Below, in pieces: positions 1 through 9,270 of a stretch of 64,000 nt of DNA. The notes beneath the pieces are model-generated. The model had not been told where the DNA came from, ran no database searches, and worked only from the letters and a program-made list of their open reading frames with translations. Made by a program: the position numbers and the translations under genes. How positions within the stretch are numbered: position 1 is the first letter of the stretch; the number at the start of each line of letters is the position of its first letter. Origin of the DNA: Andeanibacterium fulvum (GTDB lineage Bacteria > Pseudomonadota > Alphaproteobacteria > Sphingomonadales > Sphingomonadaceae); the NCBI RefSeq assembly GCF_037154085.1, contig NZ_JBANRM010000005.1, forward strand, positions 186,001-250,000, read 5' to 3'.

Positions 1-2006
1 AGACGATGCTGGCCGATATGGCCGTGGCGGTGAATGCGGAGGACGAGCGGTACAAATCGGTCATCGGCAAGGAAATCCTCCAGCCGATTACCGGCCGCCG
101 CTTCCGCATAGTGGCCGATGAACATGCCGACCCCGAACTGGGCAGCGGCGCGGTGAAGATCACGCCGGGGCATGACTTCAACGACTTCGAAGTGGGCAAG
201 CGCGCCGGGATCGCCCCGGCCGACATGCTCAACATGCTCGATGCCGATGCCTGCGTGGTGCAGACGGCGGACGGGCTGGTGCCGGAGGAATTCCTCGGGC
301 TGGACCGCTTCGACGCACGCGCGCTGGTGGTCGAGCGGATGAAGGAACTCGGCTTCCTCATCCCGCATGTGACGAAGGACAAGGAAGGCAACGAGGTTCT
401 GCACGATGCCGAACCCCGCACCATCCAGACGCCTTTCGGCGATCGCGGCGGCGTGGTGATCGAGCCCTGGCTGACCGACCAGTGGTATGTCGATGCGGCA
501 ACGCTCGCCCAGCCCGCGATGGAAGCGGTGCGGAGCGGCGCCATCGAGATCGTGCCCAAGAGTTGGGAAAAGACCTATTTCAACTGGATGGAAAACATCC
601 AGCCCTGGTGCGTTTCCCGCCAGCTGTGGTGGGGCCACCGGATTCCGGCTTGGTATGACGAGGATGGCAATGTCTTCGTTGCAGAGACGGAGGAAGAGGC
701 GCAGGCACAGGCAGGCAACAAGCCGCTTACCCGCGATTCCGACGTGCTCGACACCTGGTTCTCCTCCGCCCTGTGGCCCTTCGCCACGCTGGGCTGGCCG
801 GACCAGACCGAGCTGCTGGCCAAGCACTATCCCAACGATCTGCTGATTTCCGGCTTCGACATCCTGTTCTTCTGGGATGCGCGCATGGCGATGCAGGGTA
901 TCCATTTCATGCAGGAAGTGCCGTGGAAGCGGCTCTACCTCCATGGCCTCGTCCGCGCGCCCGATGGGGCGAAGATGTCCAAGTCGAAGGGCAATGTGGT
1001 CGATCCGCTGGGCCTGATCGACCAATATGGCGCGGATGCTTTGCGCTTCTTCATGGCGGCGATGGAAAGCCAGGGCCGCGACATCAAGATGGATGAGAAG
1101 CGGGTCGAAGGTTATCGCAACTTCGCCACCAAGCTGTGGAACGCCACGCGCTTCTGCCAGGCGAACGGCATCGGCGCCTCCGCCTCCATCGAAGCACCCG
1201 CTGCCACCAGCGCGGTGAACAAGTGGATCATCGGCGAAGTCGTGGAGACCGTGGCCGAGCTGGACAAGGCCATGGCCGAACTCCGCTTCGATGCGGCGGC
1301 CAATGCCATCTACCACTTCGTGTGGGACACTTTCTGCGACTGGTATATCGAACTCATCAAAGGGAACTTCGACGAGGAAACCAAGGCAGTCGCCGGCTGG
1401 GTGCTCGATCAGATTCTGGTGATGCTGCACCCCTTCATGCCCTTCATCACCGAAGAACTGTGGAACGCGCAGGGGGATCGGCCCTACGAACTGATCCTCG
1501 CCAAATGGCCCGCGCCGAGTGCCACTGTCGATCCGGCGGCCAAGGCGGAAGTGGAGTGGCTGATCGCGCTCACTTCCAACATTCGCACCGCCAAGAACGA
1601 GCTGGGCATTGCCCCCGGTGCCAAGCTGGAAGCCTATCTCGAAGTGCCCAGCGCGCTCGGCAAGGGCGTGATCGAAGCCAGCGCGGCGGCGATCGACCGC
1701 CTCGCCCGCCTCTCGGCCATCCGCTTCGAAGCGGCCCCGGCGGGCGCAGCGATGCAGATCGTTGCGGGCGGCGACAGCTTCGTCATCCCGCTGGAAGGGA
1801 TCATCGACATCGAAGCCGAAAAGGCCCGCCTGACCAAGGCGCTGGAGGCTTCGCGCAAGGAAGCCAAATCACTCGAAGGGCGGCTCGGCAATCCGGCCTT
1901 CGTCGAGAAGGCCAAGCCCGAAGCGGTGGAGAAGGCCCGCGCCGACCATGCCCACCACGCTGCCGAGGCCGAGCGTCTGGCGGCGGCACTGGCGCGGCTG
2001 GGGTGA
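1..2006 (+). CDS. valS: Valine-tRNA ligase, C-terminal part (cut by the window edge)
   Basis: Charges tRNA-Val with valine in the cytoplasm. The reading frame is open from the window edge, so only the last 667 codons are seen. They cover part of the editing domain, the class I KMSKS loop (KMSKSKGNVVDP near base 970), the anticodon-binding domain and a C-terminal coiled-coil arm rich in Ala, Glu and Lys, typical of ValS. The stop is TGA at 2004-2006. The first in-frame ATG at position 6 is internal, not the start. Ordinary host housekeeping gene; the identification is secure. Confidence 0.97.
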   Translation, partial: TMLADMAVAVNAEDERYKSVIGKEILQPITGRRFRIVADEHADPELGSGAVKITPGHDFNDFEVGKRAGIAPADMLNMLDADACVVQTADGLVPEEFLGLDRFDARALVVERMKELGFLIPHVTKDKEGNEVLHDAEPRTIQTPFGDRGGVVIEPWLTDQWYVDAATLAQPAMEAVRSGAIEIVPKSWEKTYFNWMENIQPWCVSRQLWWGHRIPAWYDEDGNVFVAETEEEAQAQAGNKPLTRDSDVLDTWFSSALWPFATLGWPDQTELLAKHYPNDLLISGFDILFFWDARMAMQGIHFMQEVPWKRLYLHGLVRAPDGAKMSKSKGNVVDPLGLIDQYGADALRFFMAAMESQGRDIKMDEKRVEGYRNFATKLWNATRFCQANGIGASASIEAPAATSAVNKWIIGEVVETVAELDKAMAELRFDAAANAIYHFVWDTFCDWYIELIKGNFDEETKAVAGWVLDQILVMLHPFMPFITEELWNAQGDRPYELILAKWPAPSATVDPAAKAEVEWLIALTSNIRTAKNELGIAPGAKLEAYLEVPSALGKGVIEASAAAIDRLARLSAIRFEAAPAGAAMQIVAGGDSFVIPLEGIIDIEAEKARLTKALEASRKEAKSLEGRLGNPAFVEKAKPEAVEKARADHAHHAAEAERLAAALARLG

Positions 2007-2022
2007 GGCTGGCTCTCCTGAT

Positions 2023-2161
2023 CCTCCCCGAAACGGGGAGGGGGACCATGCGAAGCATGGTGAAGGGGCAGTCGCCCCGCCACGCAATCTCAGTGGTTCC
2101 GCGCGCTCGCGCGTGCCCCTCCACCGGCCAGTGGCCGGTCCCCCTCCCCGAAACGGGGAGG
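2023..2161. repeat. Composite palindromic intergenic repeat
   Basis: The gap between valS and queE is bounded by two identical 19-bp palindromes, CCTCCCCGAAACGGGGAGG (2023-2041 and 2143-2161). Between them are smaller dyads: CCATG-CGAAG-CATGG (2046-2060), GC-alternating sequence near 2100, and ACCGGCCAGTGGCCGGT (2123-2139). No open frame of its own is convincing. It looks like a REP-like or miniature repeat cassette. The hairpins could also act as a terminator for valS, but no T-run follows. Confidence 0.7.
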
Positions 2162-2168
2162 ATTTGAG

Positions 2169-2915
2169 ATGCCCCTAACTCTCGCCACCACCACGCCCGG
2201 CGAGCCGGAGATCTTCGCCTCGATCCAGGGCGAAGGCCCCTCCATGGGCAAGCCCTGCGCCTTTGTGCGCCTGTCTCGCTGCAACCTTTCCTGCGTATGG
2301 TGCGACACCGCCTACACCTGGCGCTTCACTGGCGATAACCGCCCGCACCGCGATGGGATCGCCTTCGATCGCGCGGAAAATCAGGTGACTCTGTCCGAAG
2401 AGGATGTCGCCGCGCGCATCGCCGCCCACGGTATGAAGCGGCTGGTGGTGACCGGCGGGGAACCACTGCTGCAGGCCCCAGCCCTCGCCCGCATGCTGGC
2501 CGCCCTGCTCGAACTGGTGCCCGGCACCATCGTGGAGATCGAAACCAACGGCACGGTCCGCCCCACAGAAGCGGTCGACCGATTCGTGGCCCAATACAAT
2601 GTCAGCCCCAAGCTTTCGCATAGCGGCAACCCGGCGGAACTGGCGCTTATCCCCGAACGTCTTGCAGACTGGGTAGCAAGGCCGAAAGCCTCCTTCAAAT
2701 TCGTCGTCGCCAGTCTTGAGGACGTGGCCGAAGTGCTCGCACTGGCGGAACTCCACGCAATTCCGCGCGATCGCATCATGGTGATGGGCGAAGGGACCGA
2801 TCAGCAGACGCTGGAAGCACGCGAGGCATGGCTGGCGGATGTCTGCATTCGGGAGTCTTTGACTCTGTCCAAAAGGTTGCACATCCAGCTTTTTGGAGAC
2901 AGTAGGGGCACATGA
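2169..2915 (+). CDS. queE: 7-carboxy-7-deazaguanine synthase (radical SAM)
   Basis: Converts 6-carboxytetrahydropterin to 7-carboxy-7-deazaguanine in the queuosine (preQ0) pathway. The 248-residue protein has the N-terminal substrate motif FASIQGEG and a CX3CX2C [4Fe-4S] cluster (C38, C42, C45 in CNLSCVWC), followed by the GGEP-type motif VTGGEPLLQ. Length and motif order fit QueE. The stop overlaps the ATG of the following MATE gene (ATGA at 2912-2915), so the two are probably cotranscribed, although no functional link is known. No other que genes are in the window. Confidence 0.93.
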   Translation: MPLTLATTTPGEPEIFASIQGEGPSMGKPCAFVRLSRCNLSCVWCDTAYTWRFTGDNRPHRDGIAFDRAENQVTLSEEDVAARIAAHGMKRLVVTGGEPLLQAPALARMLAALLELVPGTIVEIETNGTVRPTEAVDRFVAQYNVSPKLSHSGNPAELALIPERLADWVARPKASFKFVVASLEDVAEVLALAELHAIPRDRIMVMGEGTDQQTLEAREAWLADVCIRESLTLSKRLHIQLFGDSRGT

Positions 2916-4423
2916 ACGGCCCTACTGAATCAGCCGCCCCGCAGGGCGAAACAGCAGCCCAATCCGGCCCGCCCAAGGGTGGCCCCGGCCCGGCGATGCG
3001 CGGCGACCTCACACAGGGGCCGATCCTGCGCACCCTGATCCTGTTCAGTGTTCCCACGCTGATGGCCAACATCCTTCAGTCGCTTTCGGGCACAGTGAAC
3101 TCGATCTGGGTCGGCCGGCTGCTGGGCGAAGAGGCACTGGCTGCCACAGCCAATGCCAATATCGTGATGTTCCTCGTCTCCAGCGCCGCCTTCGGCTTCG
3201 GCATGGCGGGCACGGTGAAAATCGGGCAACGCTTCGGCGCCCGCGACGTGGATGGCGCGCGGCGCACCTTCGGCACGGCGGTGGGCTTCTGCAGCCTGCT
3301 GATGATCGCCATCGCCGTGCTGGGCTGGTATATCGCGCCGGGCCTGCTGACCGTGCTGGAGACGCCGGAAGGCGCCTATGAACTGGCGCTCACCTATCTG
3401 CGGATCATCTTCCTCTCCATGCCGTTCATGATGGTCTCCATCATCCTCACCATGGGGCTGCGCGGCACCGGCGATGCACGCACGCCGCTGATCTTCATGC
3501 TGGTGACGGTGGCGATCGACGCGGTGCTGAACCCGCTGCTGATCGCCGGGCTTGGTCCGGTACCCGCCCTGGGCATCGCCGGCTCCGCCCTGGCAACGAT
3601 GCTGGCCAGCTTCATCTCCTTCCTGGGCATGATCCTCTATGTCTATGCCAAGGACCTGCCACTGCGCCTGCGCGCGGCCGAGCTTGCCTATCTGCGCCCC
3701 CAGCGCGAGGAGCTGAGCTACATCATCACCAAGGGCCTGCCGATGGGCGCCCAGATGCTGGTGATGAGCGCGGCAGGCATCATCGTGGTCGGGCTGGTCA
3801 ACCGCGAAGGCCTGCTGATGACCGCCGCCTATGGCGCGGCGATGCAGCTGTTCACCTATATCCAGATGCCCGCCATGGCCATCGGCGGCGCGGTCAGCGC
3901 GATGGCCGCCCAGTTCATCGGCGCGCACAAGTGGGACAGGCTGGACCATGTCACCCGCGCGGGCGTGCTGGTGAACTTCATCATGACCGGCGTGCTCACC
4001 GTGCTGCTGCTGCTGTTCGACCGGCCAGCGCTGGGCCTGTTCCTCGGGCCAGACAGCCCCGCCGTGCCGCTGGGCCGCCATATCCAGCTGCTGTCCAGCT
4101 GGAACTTCATCTTCTTCGGTGTGACCATGGTCTATTCCGCTACCATGCGGGCAGGCGGCGCGGTGATGGTGCCGCTGATCATCATCGCCATCGCCCTCTA
4201 TCCGGTGCGCCTTGGCTTCTACTGGCTGACCTATGACTGGCTGGGCGCGGATGCGATCTGGTACAGCTTCCCCGTGGCCGCCTTTGCCGGGCTGGTTCTG
4301 GGCTGGTGGTTCTATCACTATTCCTCGTGGCGCGAGATCGCCAGGCCCGAGACCGAGGAAGAGGCAATGGAACAGGCACAGGCCGAAAGCGAACCCGCCG
4401 GGCGCTTCACACCTTCGGTATAG
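2912..4423 (+). CDS. MATE family multidrug/cation exporter
   Basis: Inner-membrane antiporter of about 503 residues with roughly 12 hydrophobic segments arranged as two MatE halves. The first half begins near residue 33 (TLILFSVPTLMANILQSLS) and the second after the cytoplasmic linker near residue 270 (GLPMGAQMLVMSAAG). The short N-terminus (Pro, Gly, Gln) and the acidic C-terminal tail are cytoplasmic. It is translationally coupled to queE by an ATGA overlap. The substrate cannot be read from sequence. A hairpin terminator follows at 4430. Confidence 0.92.
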   Translation: MNGPTESAAPQGETAAQSGPPKGGPGPAMRGDLTQGPILRTLILFSVPTLMANILQSLSGTVNSIWVGRLLGEEALAATANANIVMFLVSSAAFGFGMAGTVKIGQRFGARDVDGARRTFGTAVGFCSLLMIAIAVLGWYIAPGLLTVLETPEGAYELALTYLRIIFLSMPFMMVSIILTMGLRGTGDARTPLIFMLVTVAIDAVLNPLLIAGLGPVPALGIAGSALATMLASFISFLGMILYVYAKDLPLRLRAAELAYLRPQREELSYIITKGLPMGAQMLVMSAAGIIVVGLVNREGLLMTAAYGAAMQLFTYIQMPAMAIGGAVSAMAAQFIGAHKWDRLDHVTRAGVLVNFIMTGVLTVLLLLFDRPALGLFLGPDSPAVPLGRHIQLLSSWNFIFFGVTMVYSATMRAGGAVMVPLIIIAIALYPVRLGFYWLTYDWLGADAIWYSFPVAAFAGLVLGWWFYHYSSWREIARPETEEEAMEQAQAESEPAGRFTPSV

Positions 4424-4429
4424 TCAAAC

Positions 4430-4451
4430 CCCCTCCTCTCGCGAGGAGGGG
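4430..4451. terminator. Bidirectional hairpin between convergent genes
   Basis: Perfect 8-bp stem CCCTCCTC-TCGC-GAGGAGGG lies in the 39-bp space between the stops of the MATE gene (+) and the HerA-like gene (-). It probably ends both transcripts, although the flanking T-runs are weak. Confidence 0.6.
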
Positions 4452-4462
4452 AGATACCTGCT

Positions 4463-6235
4463 TTAGCGGCCTTGCGAGCGCCAGCGCTGGACGACGCGCT
4501 GCACCATATCCTCTTCGCCGCCGGACTGGCGCCACAGGTCGACGAAGCTCGGATCTTCCGAAGCGGGGCGCTTCGACTCTTCCAGATTGTCGAACGATAC
4601 GCGGATCGGGATCGAGACGCCTTCGCCCACGATGATGCATTCGCGGTTGCGCAGTGCGGGGATGGAATCGAGGAAGCCGCGCGCACCTTCGGGCATGGCC
4701 GCCTTCACGAAGCTCTGGTCGCGTTCGTTGTTGAGACGCATGGACAGGATCGTACCGCACTGGGAAAGCACGCCTTCGGCAAGGTCCGACGGGCGCTGCG
4801 TGATGAGGCCCAGCGAAACGCCGTATTTACGACCTTCCTTGGCGATACGCGAAAGGATGCGGCCCACGGAGGAGCCATCGGCGTTCTTCTCGTTCGGCAC
4901 GTAACGGTGCGCTTCTTCGCAGACGAGCAGGATCGGGCGCTGCTTTTCCTCGCGGCCCCAGATCGCGAAGTCGAACACCAGACGGCTGAGCACGGCCACC
5001 ACTGTGGAAGTGATGTCGGACGGCACGCCCGACACGTCGATGATCGAGATCGGCCGGCCGGAAGGAGGCATACGGAAGATCTTTGAAATGAATTCCGCCA
5101 TCGTATCGCCCACCAGCATGCCCGAGAACATGAACTGGTAGCGTGGATCGGCCTTGAGCTCGTCGACCTTGGTCTTGATCCGCATATAGGGCGCGCTCGA
5201 CGTCGCCTTGTCGAGCTTGCCCATCTCGTTCTGCAGGATGTTGGTCAGGTCCGAGAGGAGATAGGGGATCGGGGAATCAACCGTGATCTTGCCCATGCTC
5301 TCGGCCAGCCGGTTCTTGCTGCGCGCCTCCAGCAGGCACTTGGCGAGAATGTCGGCATCTTCCTGCAGGGCGTTGCCGGTCGTCTTCAGGAACACTTCGC
5401 AGTGCTCCTCGAAGTTCATCAGCCAATAGGGCATCTGCAGGTTCGACACGTCATAGATCACGCCGGTGCTGCGGAAGGCGGCCGAATATTCGCCGTGCGG
5501 GTCGACCATCACGATATGGCCCTGCGGTGCTGCCTCGCAGATGCGGTGCAGGATCAGGGCCGCACTGGTCGACTTACCGGTACCGGTGGAGCCCAGCAGG
5601 GCGAAATGCTTGCCCAGCATCGCATCGACATAGATGCCCGCGCGAATGTCAGTGGTGGGATAGACCGTGCCGACCTGAATGGCGGAGCGTCCGTCAGACG
5701 CGTAAATTTGCCGCAAATCCGCATTGGAAGCCGGATAGATCAGCGCGCCGGGAATGGGATAGCGCGTCACACCACGGCGGAAACCATGGATGCGGCCCGT
5801 CAGCCGTTCCTCCTCACCCTCGCCCAGGAAGTCGATATTGGCGACGATACTGGCAGTGCCTCCGCGCTTGTCCTGCCGCTGGTTGCGCACGCTGGCCAGC
5901 AGCCAGCCGCCCGGAACGCGGATCTTGATCTGGCTGCCCACCTGCCCCGCCAGCGCAATGGAGGGATCGGCATCGGCGGCGCATTCGTTCAACCGCTCCA
6001 GATCGAGCGCGATCTGCGAGCTGGACCCGGCGATTTCCAGCACCACGCCGATCGGCTGGCTGGCATTCTCGCTGGACTGTGCGGAAGGGCGCTGGGCCGC
6101 GGTCTGGGCCGGCGCAGGCACAGCCTGGGCCTGGCCTGCGGGAGAGGGCGCCTGATGACCGGCTACACGGCCCGGGTCCTGCGATCCATCGGCAGGCTGG
6201 ATGGGTCGGAAATACTGCTTGCCCAGATCGTTCAT
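4463..6235 (-). CDS. HerA-like/DUF87 helicase-type ATPase
   Basis: Hexameric DNA translocase-like ATPase of the HerA/FtsK superfamily; 590 residues from the ATG at 6235. An upstream in-frame GTG at 6259 is possible, but GGGGG lies 4 nt before the ATG. After a Pro/Gln/Ala-rich low-complexity N-terminus comes a HAS-barrel-like region, then Walker A (LLGSTGTGKSTSAALI, near residue 215), a Walker B-like strand (PILLVCEEAHRYVP) and the arginine-finger region (LGLITQRPSDLAE). Such proteins occur widely in alphaproteobacteria without NurA; the role is unknown, possibly DNA repair or defence. The next gene upstream is on the same strand but over 90 bp away. Confidence 0.85.
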   Translation of the reverse strand: MNDLGKQYFRPIQPADGSQDPGRVAGHQAPSPAGQAQAVPAPAQTAAQRPSAQSSENASQPIGVVLEIAGSSSQIALDLERLNECAADADPSIALAGQVGSQIKIRVPGGWLLASVRNQRQDKRGGTASIVANIDFLGEGEEERLTGRIHGFRRGVTRYPIPGALIYPASNADLRQIYASDGRSAIQVGTVYPTTDIRAGIYVDAMLGKHFALLGSTGTGKSTSAALILHRICEAAPQGHIVMVDPHGEYSAAFRSTGVIYDVSNLQMPYWLMNFEEHCEVFLKTTGNALQEDADILAKCLLEARSKNRLAESMGKITVDSPIPYLLSDLTNILQNEMGKLDKATSSAPYMRIKTKVDELKADPRYQFMFSGMLVGDTMAEFISKIFRMPPSGRPISIIDVSGVPSDITSTVVAVLSRLVFDFAIWGREEKQRPILLVCEEAHRYVPNEKNADGSSVGRILSRIAKEGRKYGVSLGLITQRPSDLAEGVLSQCGTILSMRLNNERDQSFVKAAMPEGARGFLDSIPALRNRECIIVGEGVSIPIRVSFDNLEESKRPASEDPSFVDLWRQSGGEEDMVQRVVQRWRSQGR

Positions 6236-6351
6236 TTGGCCCCCGCGGTGGCGTTCCACTGATATTGCGAGCGCACCGCATAGGAAATTGGCGTTAAAAT
6301 CGCGTCAATAACGCCCCGGAGATCACGTCCCGCCAGGCCGAAACGAGGCCG

Positions 6352-7119
6352 CTAGACCAGAGCGAAAAGGCGGCCTGCCACCCAGCCCATCAGCACCGAA
6401 AGCACGCAGGCGATCATGCCGTAAAAGAAGGGCTGCTCTTCCGAGAACTGGGCAATGAAGCGCTCGAACCCCTGCTTGCGCACTTCAACCCGCGAAACCG
6501 CAGAAGCAACCACACGGCCACGCGTGATGGCAAAGGTTTCTGCCGTGTAAGTACCGGTCAGCACGCTGGACGGCAGGGCGATACGCGCCTGATAGAGCAC
6601 CTGCTCGCTCACGCTCACGCCCTTCTCGTCCTGCTTGTAGAGCCCTTCGCGGGTGCGCAGATCGACCAGACCTGAGGCGAAACGGGCCTGTTCTTCGGGA
6701 TCGATAGCGCCGATGGGCGAAAGCTGCAGCCAGTCCAGCCCAAGCTCGTAGATTGCGGCCGTGCGCTCATCCACGATGTCCCTGATCGGGCGGGAACTCG
6801 CCACGGCGAAGAAGGACGGGGCAGAGCGAAAATCACTGCTATCGGCATTGACCCAGACGCCCGCGATCTTCTGCTTTTCGCGCAGCCGGATCGATTGGGT
6901 CGGCCCCTTCAGCACCACCACGATGTCGTAATCGCGCCCGGCGCGGATGCCGCTGGGATCGAGGATTGCCCCGTAAAGCAGCAGTTCCGTCCCGGTGAAG
7001 CCCTGCCGCACCTGAATCTCGTGCTGGGAAACCTCGGGCACCAGAATCGGGTCCCGCTGGCCGGAAAGCGCGAAAAAGGCGGCAAGCGCGAGCAGGATGG
7101 AGGGAATGCGGCCGATCAC
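6352..7119 (-). CDS. TIGR02186 family membrane-anchored protein
   Basis: 255 residues with an N-terminal signal anchor (LLALAAFFALSG), a long periplasmic beta-rich region (EIQVRQGFTGTELLLYGAI) and one C-terminal membrane helix (IACVLSVLMGWVAGRLFALV). This family is typically encoded beside a TauE/SafE permease in alphaproteobacteria. Here its ATG overlaps the stop of that permease (7116-7119), so they form a two-gene operon. It probably works as an accessory subunit of the transporter. The substrate is unknown. Confidence 0.85.
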   Translation of the reverse strand: MIGRIPSILLALAAFFALSGQRDPILVPEVSQHEIQVRQGFTGTELLLYGAILDPSGIRAGRDYDIVVVLKGPTQSIRLREKQKIAGVWVNADSSDFRSAPSFFAVASSRPIRDIVDERTAAIYELGLDWLQLSPIGAIDPEEQARFASGLVDLRTREGLYKQDEKGVSVSEQVLYQARIALPSSVLTGTYTAETFAITRGRVVASAVSRVEVRKQGFERFIAQFSEEQPFFYGMIACVLSVLMGWVAGRLFALV

Positions 7120-8030
7120 AACGGCACCACCGTATAGATTTCATCCGGTCGCACACCCAGGCCGAAAGCCATGCGCAGCGCGATGGCGAGCACGATCGCG
7201 GCAAGCGCGAGGCGCAGATAGACCGGCTTGGCCTTCTGCGCGAACTTCACGCCCAATTGCGCGCCGGTGACCGACCCGACCAGCAGCAGCCCCGCCAGCA
7301 CCATGTCCACCGCCTTGGTAGTGAGCGCGTGCATCATGGTGGTAACCATGGTGACGAACAGGATCTGGAACAGCGAGGTGCCGACCACGACATTGGCGCT
7401 CATGCCGAGAATGTAGAGCATCGCCGGCACGAGGATGAAACCCCCGCCCACGCCCATCAGCATGGTCATGATGCCAGTCACGATCCCCAGGATCAGCGGG
7501 GCGAGCGGCGAGATATAGAGGCCGGAGCGATAGAAGCGCCAGCGCAGCGGCAGGCTGGCGACCAGCGGATGGTGGCGGCGCTTGCGGGCTGGCGGCGCGC
7601 TGCCGCTACGCATGGCGCGGATCGTCTGGATGCTCTCGCGCATCATCAGCGAGCCGATCGTGCCCAGGAGCACGACGTAGAGGATATTGATGACCGTATC
7701 GATCTGGCCGATCGCCTCGAGCACTCGAAACAGCACCGCGCCAATCCCGGTGCCGATCGCGCCGCCTGCCACCAGCACTGCGCCGATCCGGTAATCGACA
7801 CCGTTCCGCCTTGTATGGGCCAGCACGCCCGATACGCTTGCCCCAGTCACCTGGCTGGCGGCGCTGGCCGCAGCGACCGTGGGGGGAACGCCGTAGAAGA
7901 TCAGCAAGGGAGTGGTCAGGAAGCCCCCGCCAACCCCAAAAATGCCGGAAAGAATGCCCGTCAGCGCGCCGAGACCAACGATCACCAGACCGTTGACCGC
8001 GAGGTTCGCGATAGGGAGATAGACATCCAT
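7116..8030 (-). CDS. TauE/SafE family sulfite/anion exporter
   Basis: Inner-membrane protein of 304 residues with about eight helices and the family's internal repeat, each half carrying a glycine-rich loop: GIFGVGGGFLTTPLLIF near residue 30 and GVGGGFILVPAML near residue 195. Family members export sulfite, sulfoacetate or related organic anions. First gene of an operon with the TIGR02186 partner downstream. No sulfur-metabolism genes are visible nearby, so the substrate stays open. Confidence 0.88.
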   Translation of the reverse strand: MDVYLPIANLAVNGLVIVGLGALTGILSGIFGVGGGFLTTPLLIFYGVPPTVAAASAASQVTGASVSGVLAHTRRNGVDYRIGAVLVAGGAIGTGIGAVLFRVLEAIGQIDTVINILYVVLLGTIGSLMMRESIQTIRAMRSGSAPPARKRRHHPLVASLPLRWRFYRSGLYISPLAPLILGIVTGIMTMLMGVGGGFILVPAMLYILGMSANVVVGTSLFQILFVTMVTTMMHALTTKAVDMVLAGLLLVGSVTGAQLGVKFAQKAKPVYLRLALAAIVLAIALRMAFGLGVRPDEIYTVVPL

Positions 8031-8121
8031 GTCCCCGCGTAACGCAGCGTTGCGGCGGATTAAAGGCGTGGCGCCCGAAATTCCGCCGAAATCAGGTGGA
8101 AGAGGAGTCTGAAGCCGGTTT

Positions 8122-9270
8122 CTAGAACCCGGTCGAGACCGTCACTGCCGGCCCGTCGGACGGTTCCGCATCGCCCGCCACCCGGAAACGCCAGTCGACC
8201 GACAGGCGCGAGCCCAGCTTGCCCACGGGCATATAGACCGAGGCAGTCGGCCCTACATCGAGCCGCGCCGCCCCCTTCTGTGCCCCGCCCCACATGCCGG
8301 CGCCGGCATTCAAATCATATTTACCGATGGTCACGAGCGGGCGCTCCGCCCTGGCCTGGCCATCCACGAACGCGCTCGAATAATCGCCCCAGACATAGCC
8401 GCCCTGGGCATAGGCTTCGGCCTTGAAGCCCAGCGGCAGTTCCACCGGGGGCAATTGCGCCACGGCGAATGCGGCAGGCCGGACGGAAGTGCGCCCGTTC
8501 ACCTGCGTTATGCGCGCTTCGGCAGCCAGAGTGACCGGCACGCCCGGCAACGGCCGCGCCGAGGCGCCAAGCGCCCCTTCCACTTCCTGTGCCCCGGACA
8601 GCGCCTGGCTGATGCGGCCGTAAAGTTCGGGCCGGTAACCGCTCGAAGGGATGACCCGATAGCGCAGCACCATGCCCGCCTGGCTCTGGCCATAGCTGCC
8701 ATTACCCGCTGCAAGAGAGGGAGTGATATCGTGCCGCAACATTGCCCAGCCATCGGCAGACCAGCGGCGCAAAGGCAGAGGCTGGCCAGCCTGGGCGGCC
8801 TGGCCGGCAGGTTGGAAGGCCGCAGCTTGCGGCGCAGCGCCTGTTTGCGCGCCTCCTCCCTGAACCGCCGCCCCGGCGGGCAGAGTATAGACCCACGGCA
8901 CCCCGTCACTCGACGATGCCATCGCATAGGCCCCCGGTGCACCGGCATAGACCGGAAAAACTCCGCCTGACGGTTGCCGAACCATGGGTGCCGGTCGTCC
9001 GAAGCCGAGTTGCCGCGCGAGCCGTTCGAGAAATCCGGGGTCCGGCTCTGCAACGAGATAGACGAACTGCGGCGCGGGTACGGCAGGCTGGGCCACCATG
9101 GGCGGGCCATAGGCCTGCTGGACAGGCAGCGTGCCGACAGGCGCGGCATAGGCCTGCGTTGCCGCGAGCCGGGGCACGTCCCAGAACGCCCCACGCACAG
9201 CGATCCAGCCGCCAATGACCAGCAACAGCACGATGACCGGATGGCCGCGAGTGTAACCCTGGCCGCTCAT
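8122..9270 (-). CDS. NfrA C-terminal-like outer-surface protein
   Basis: 382 residues. The start at 9270 is set by an ATGA overlap with the stop of the glycosyltransferase upstream (9267-9270). A membrane anchor (GHPVIVLLLVIGGWIAVRG) is followed by a Pro/Ala/Gln-rich linker and a C-terminal half with alternating beta pattern (LPLGFKAEAYAQGGYVWGDY; ends in VTVSTGF, like a membrane-barrel C-terminus). It resembles the C-terminal domain of the phage N4 adsorption protein NfrA. With the NfrB-like gene it probably forms an exopolysaccharide synthesis/export unit. With the upstream gene broken by the prophage, its expression may be lost. Family call moderate. Confidence 0.6.
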   Translation of the reverse strand: MSGQGYTRGHPVIVLLLVIGGWIAVRGAFWDVPRLAATQAYAAPVGTLPVQQAYGPPMVAQPAVPAPQFVYLVAEPDPGFLERLARQLGFGRPAPMVRQPSGGVFPVYAGAPGAYAMASSSDGVPWVYTLPAGAAVQGGGAQTGAAPQAAAFQPAGQAAQAGQPLPLRRWSADGWAMLRHDITPSLAAGNGSYGQSQAGMVLRYRVIPSSGYRPELYGRISQALSGAQEVEGALGASARPLPGVPVTLAAEARITQVNGRTSVRPAAFAVAQLPPVELPLGFKAEAYAQGGYVWGDYSSAFVDGQARAERPLVTIGKYDLNAGAGMWGGAQKGAARLDVGPTASVYMPVGKLGSRLSVDWRFRVAGDAEPSDGPAVTVSTGF

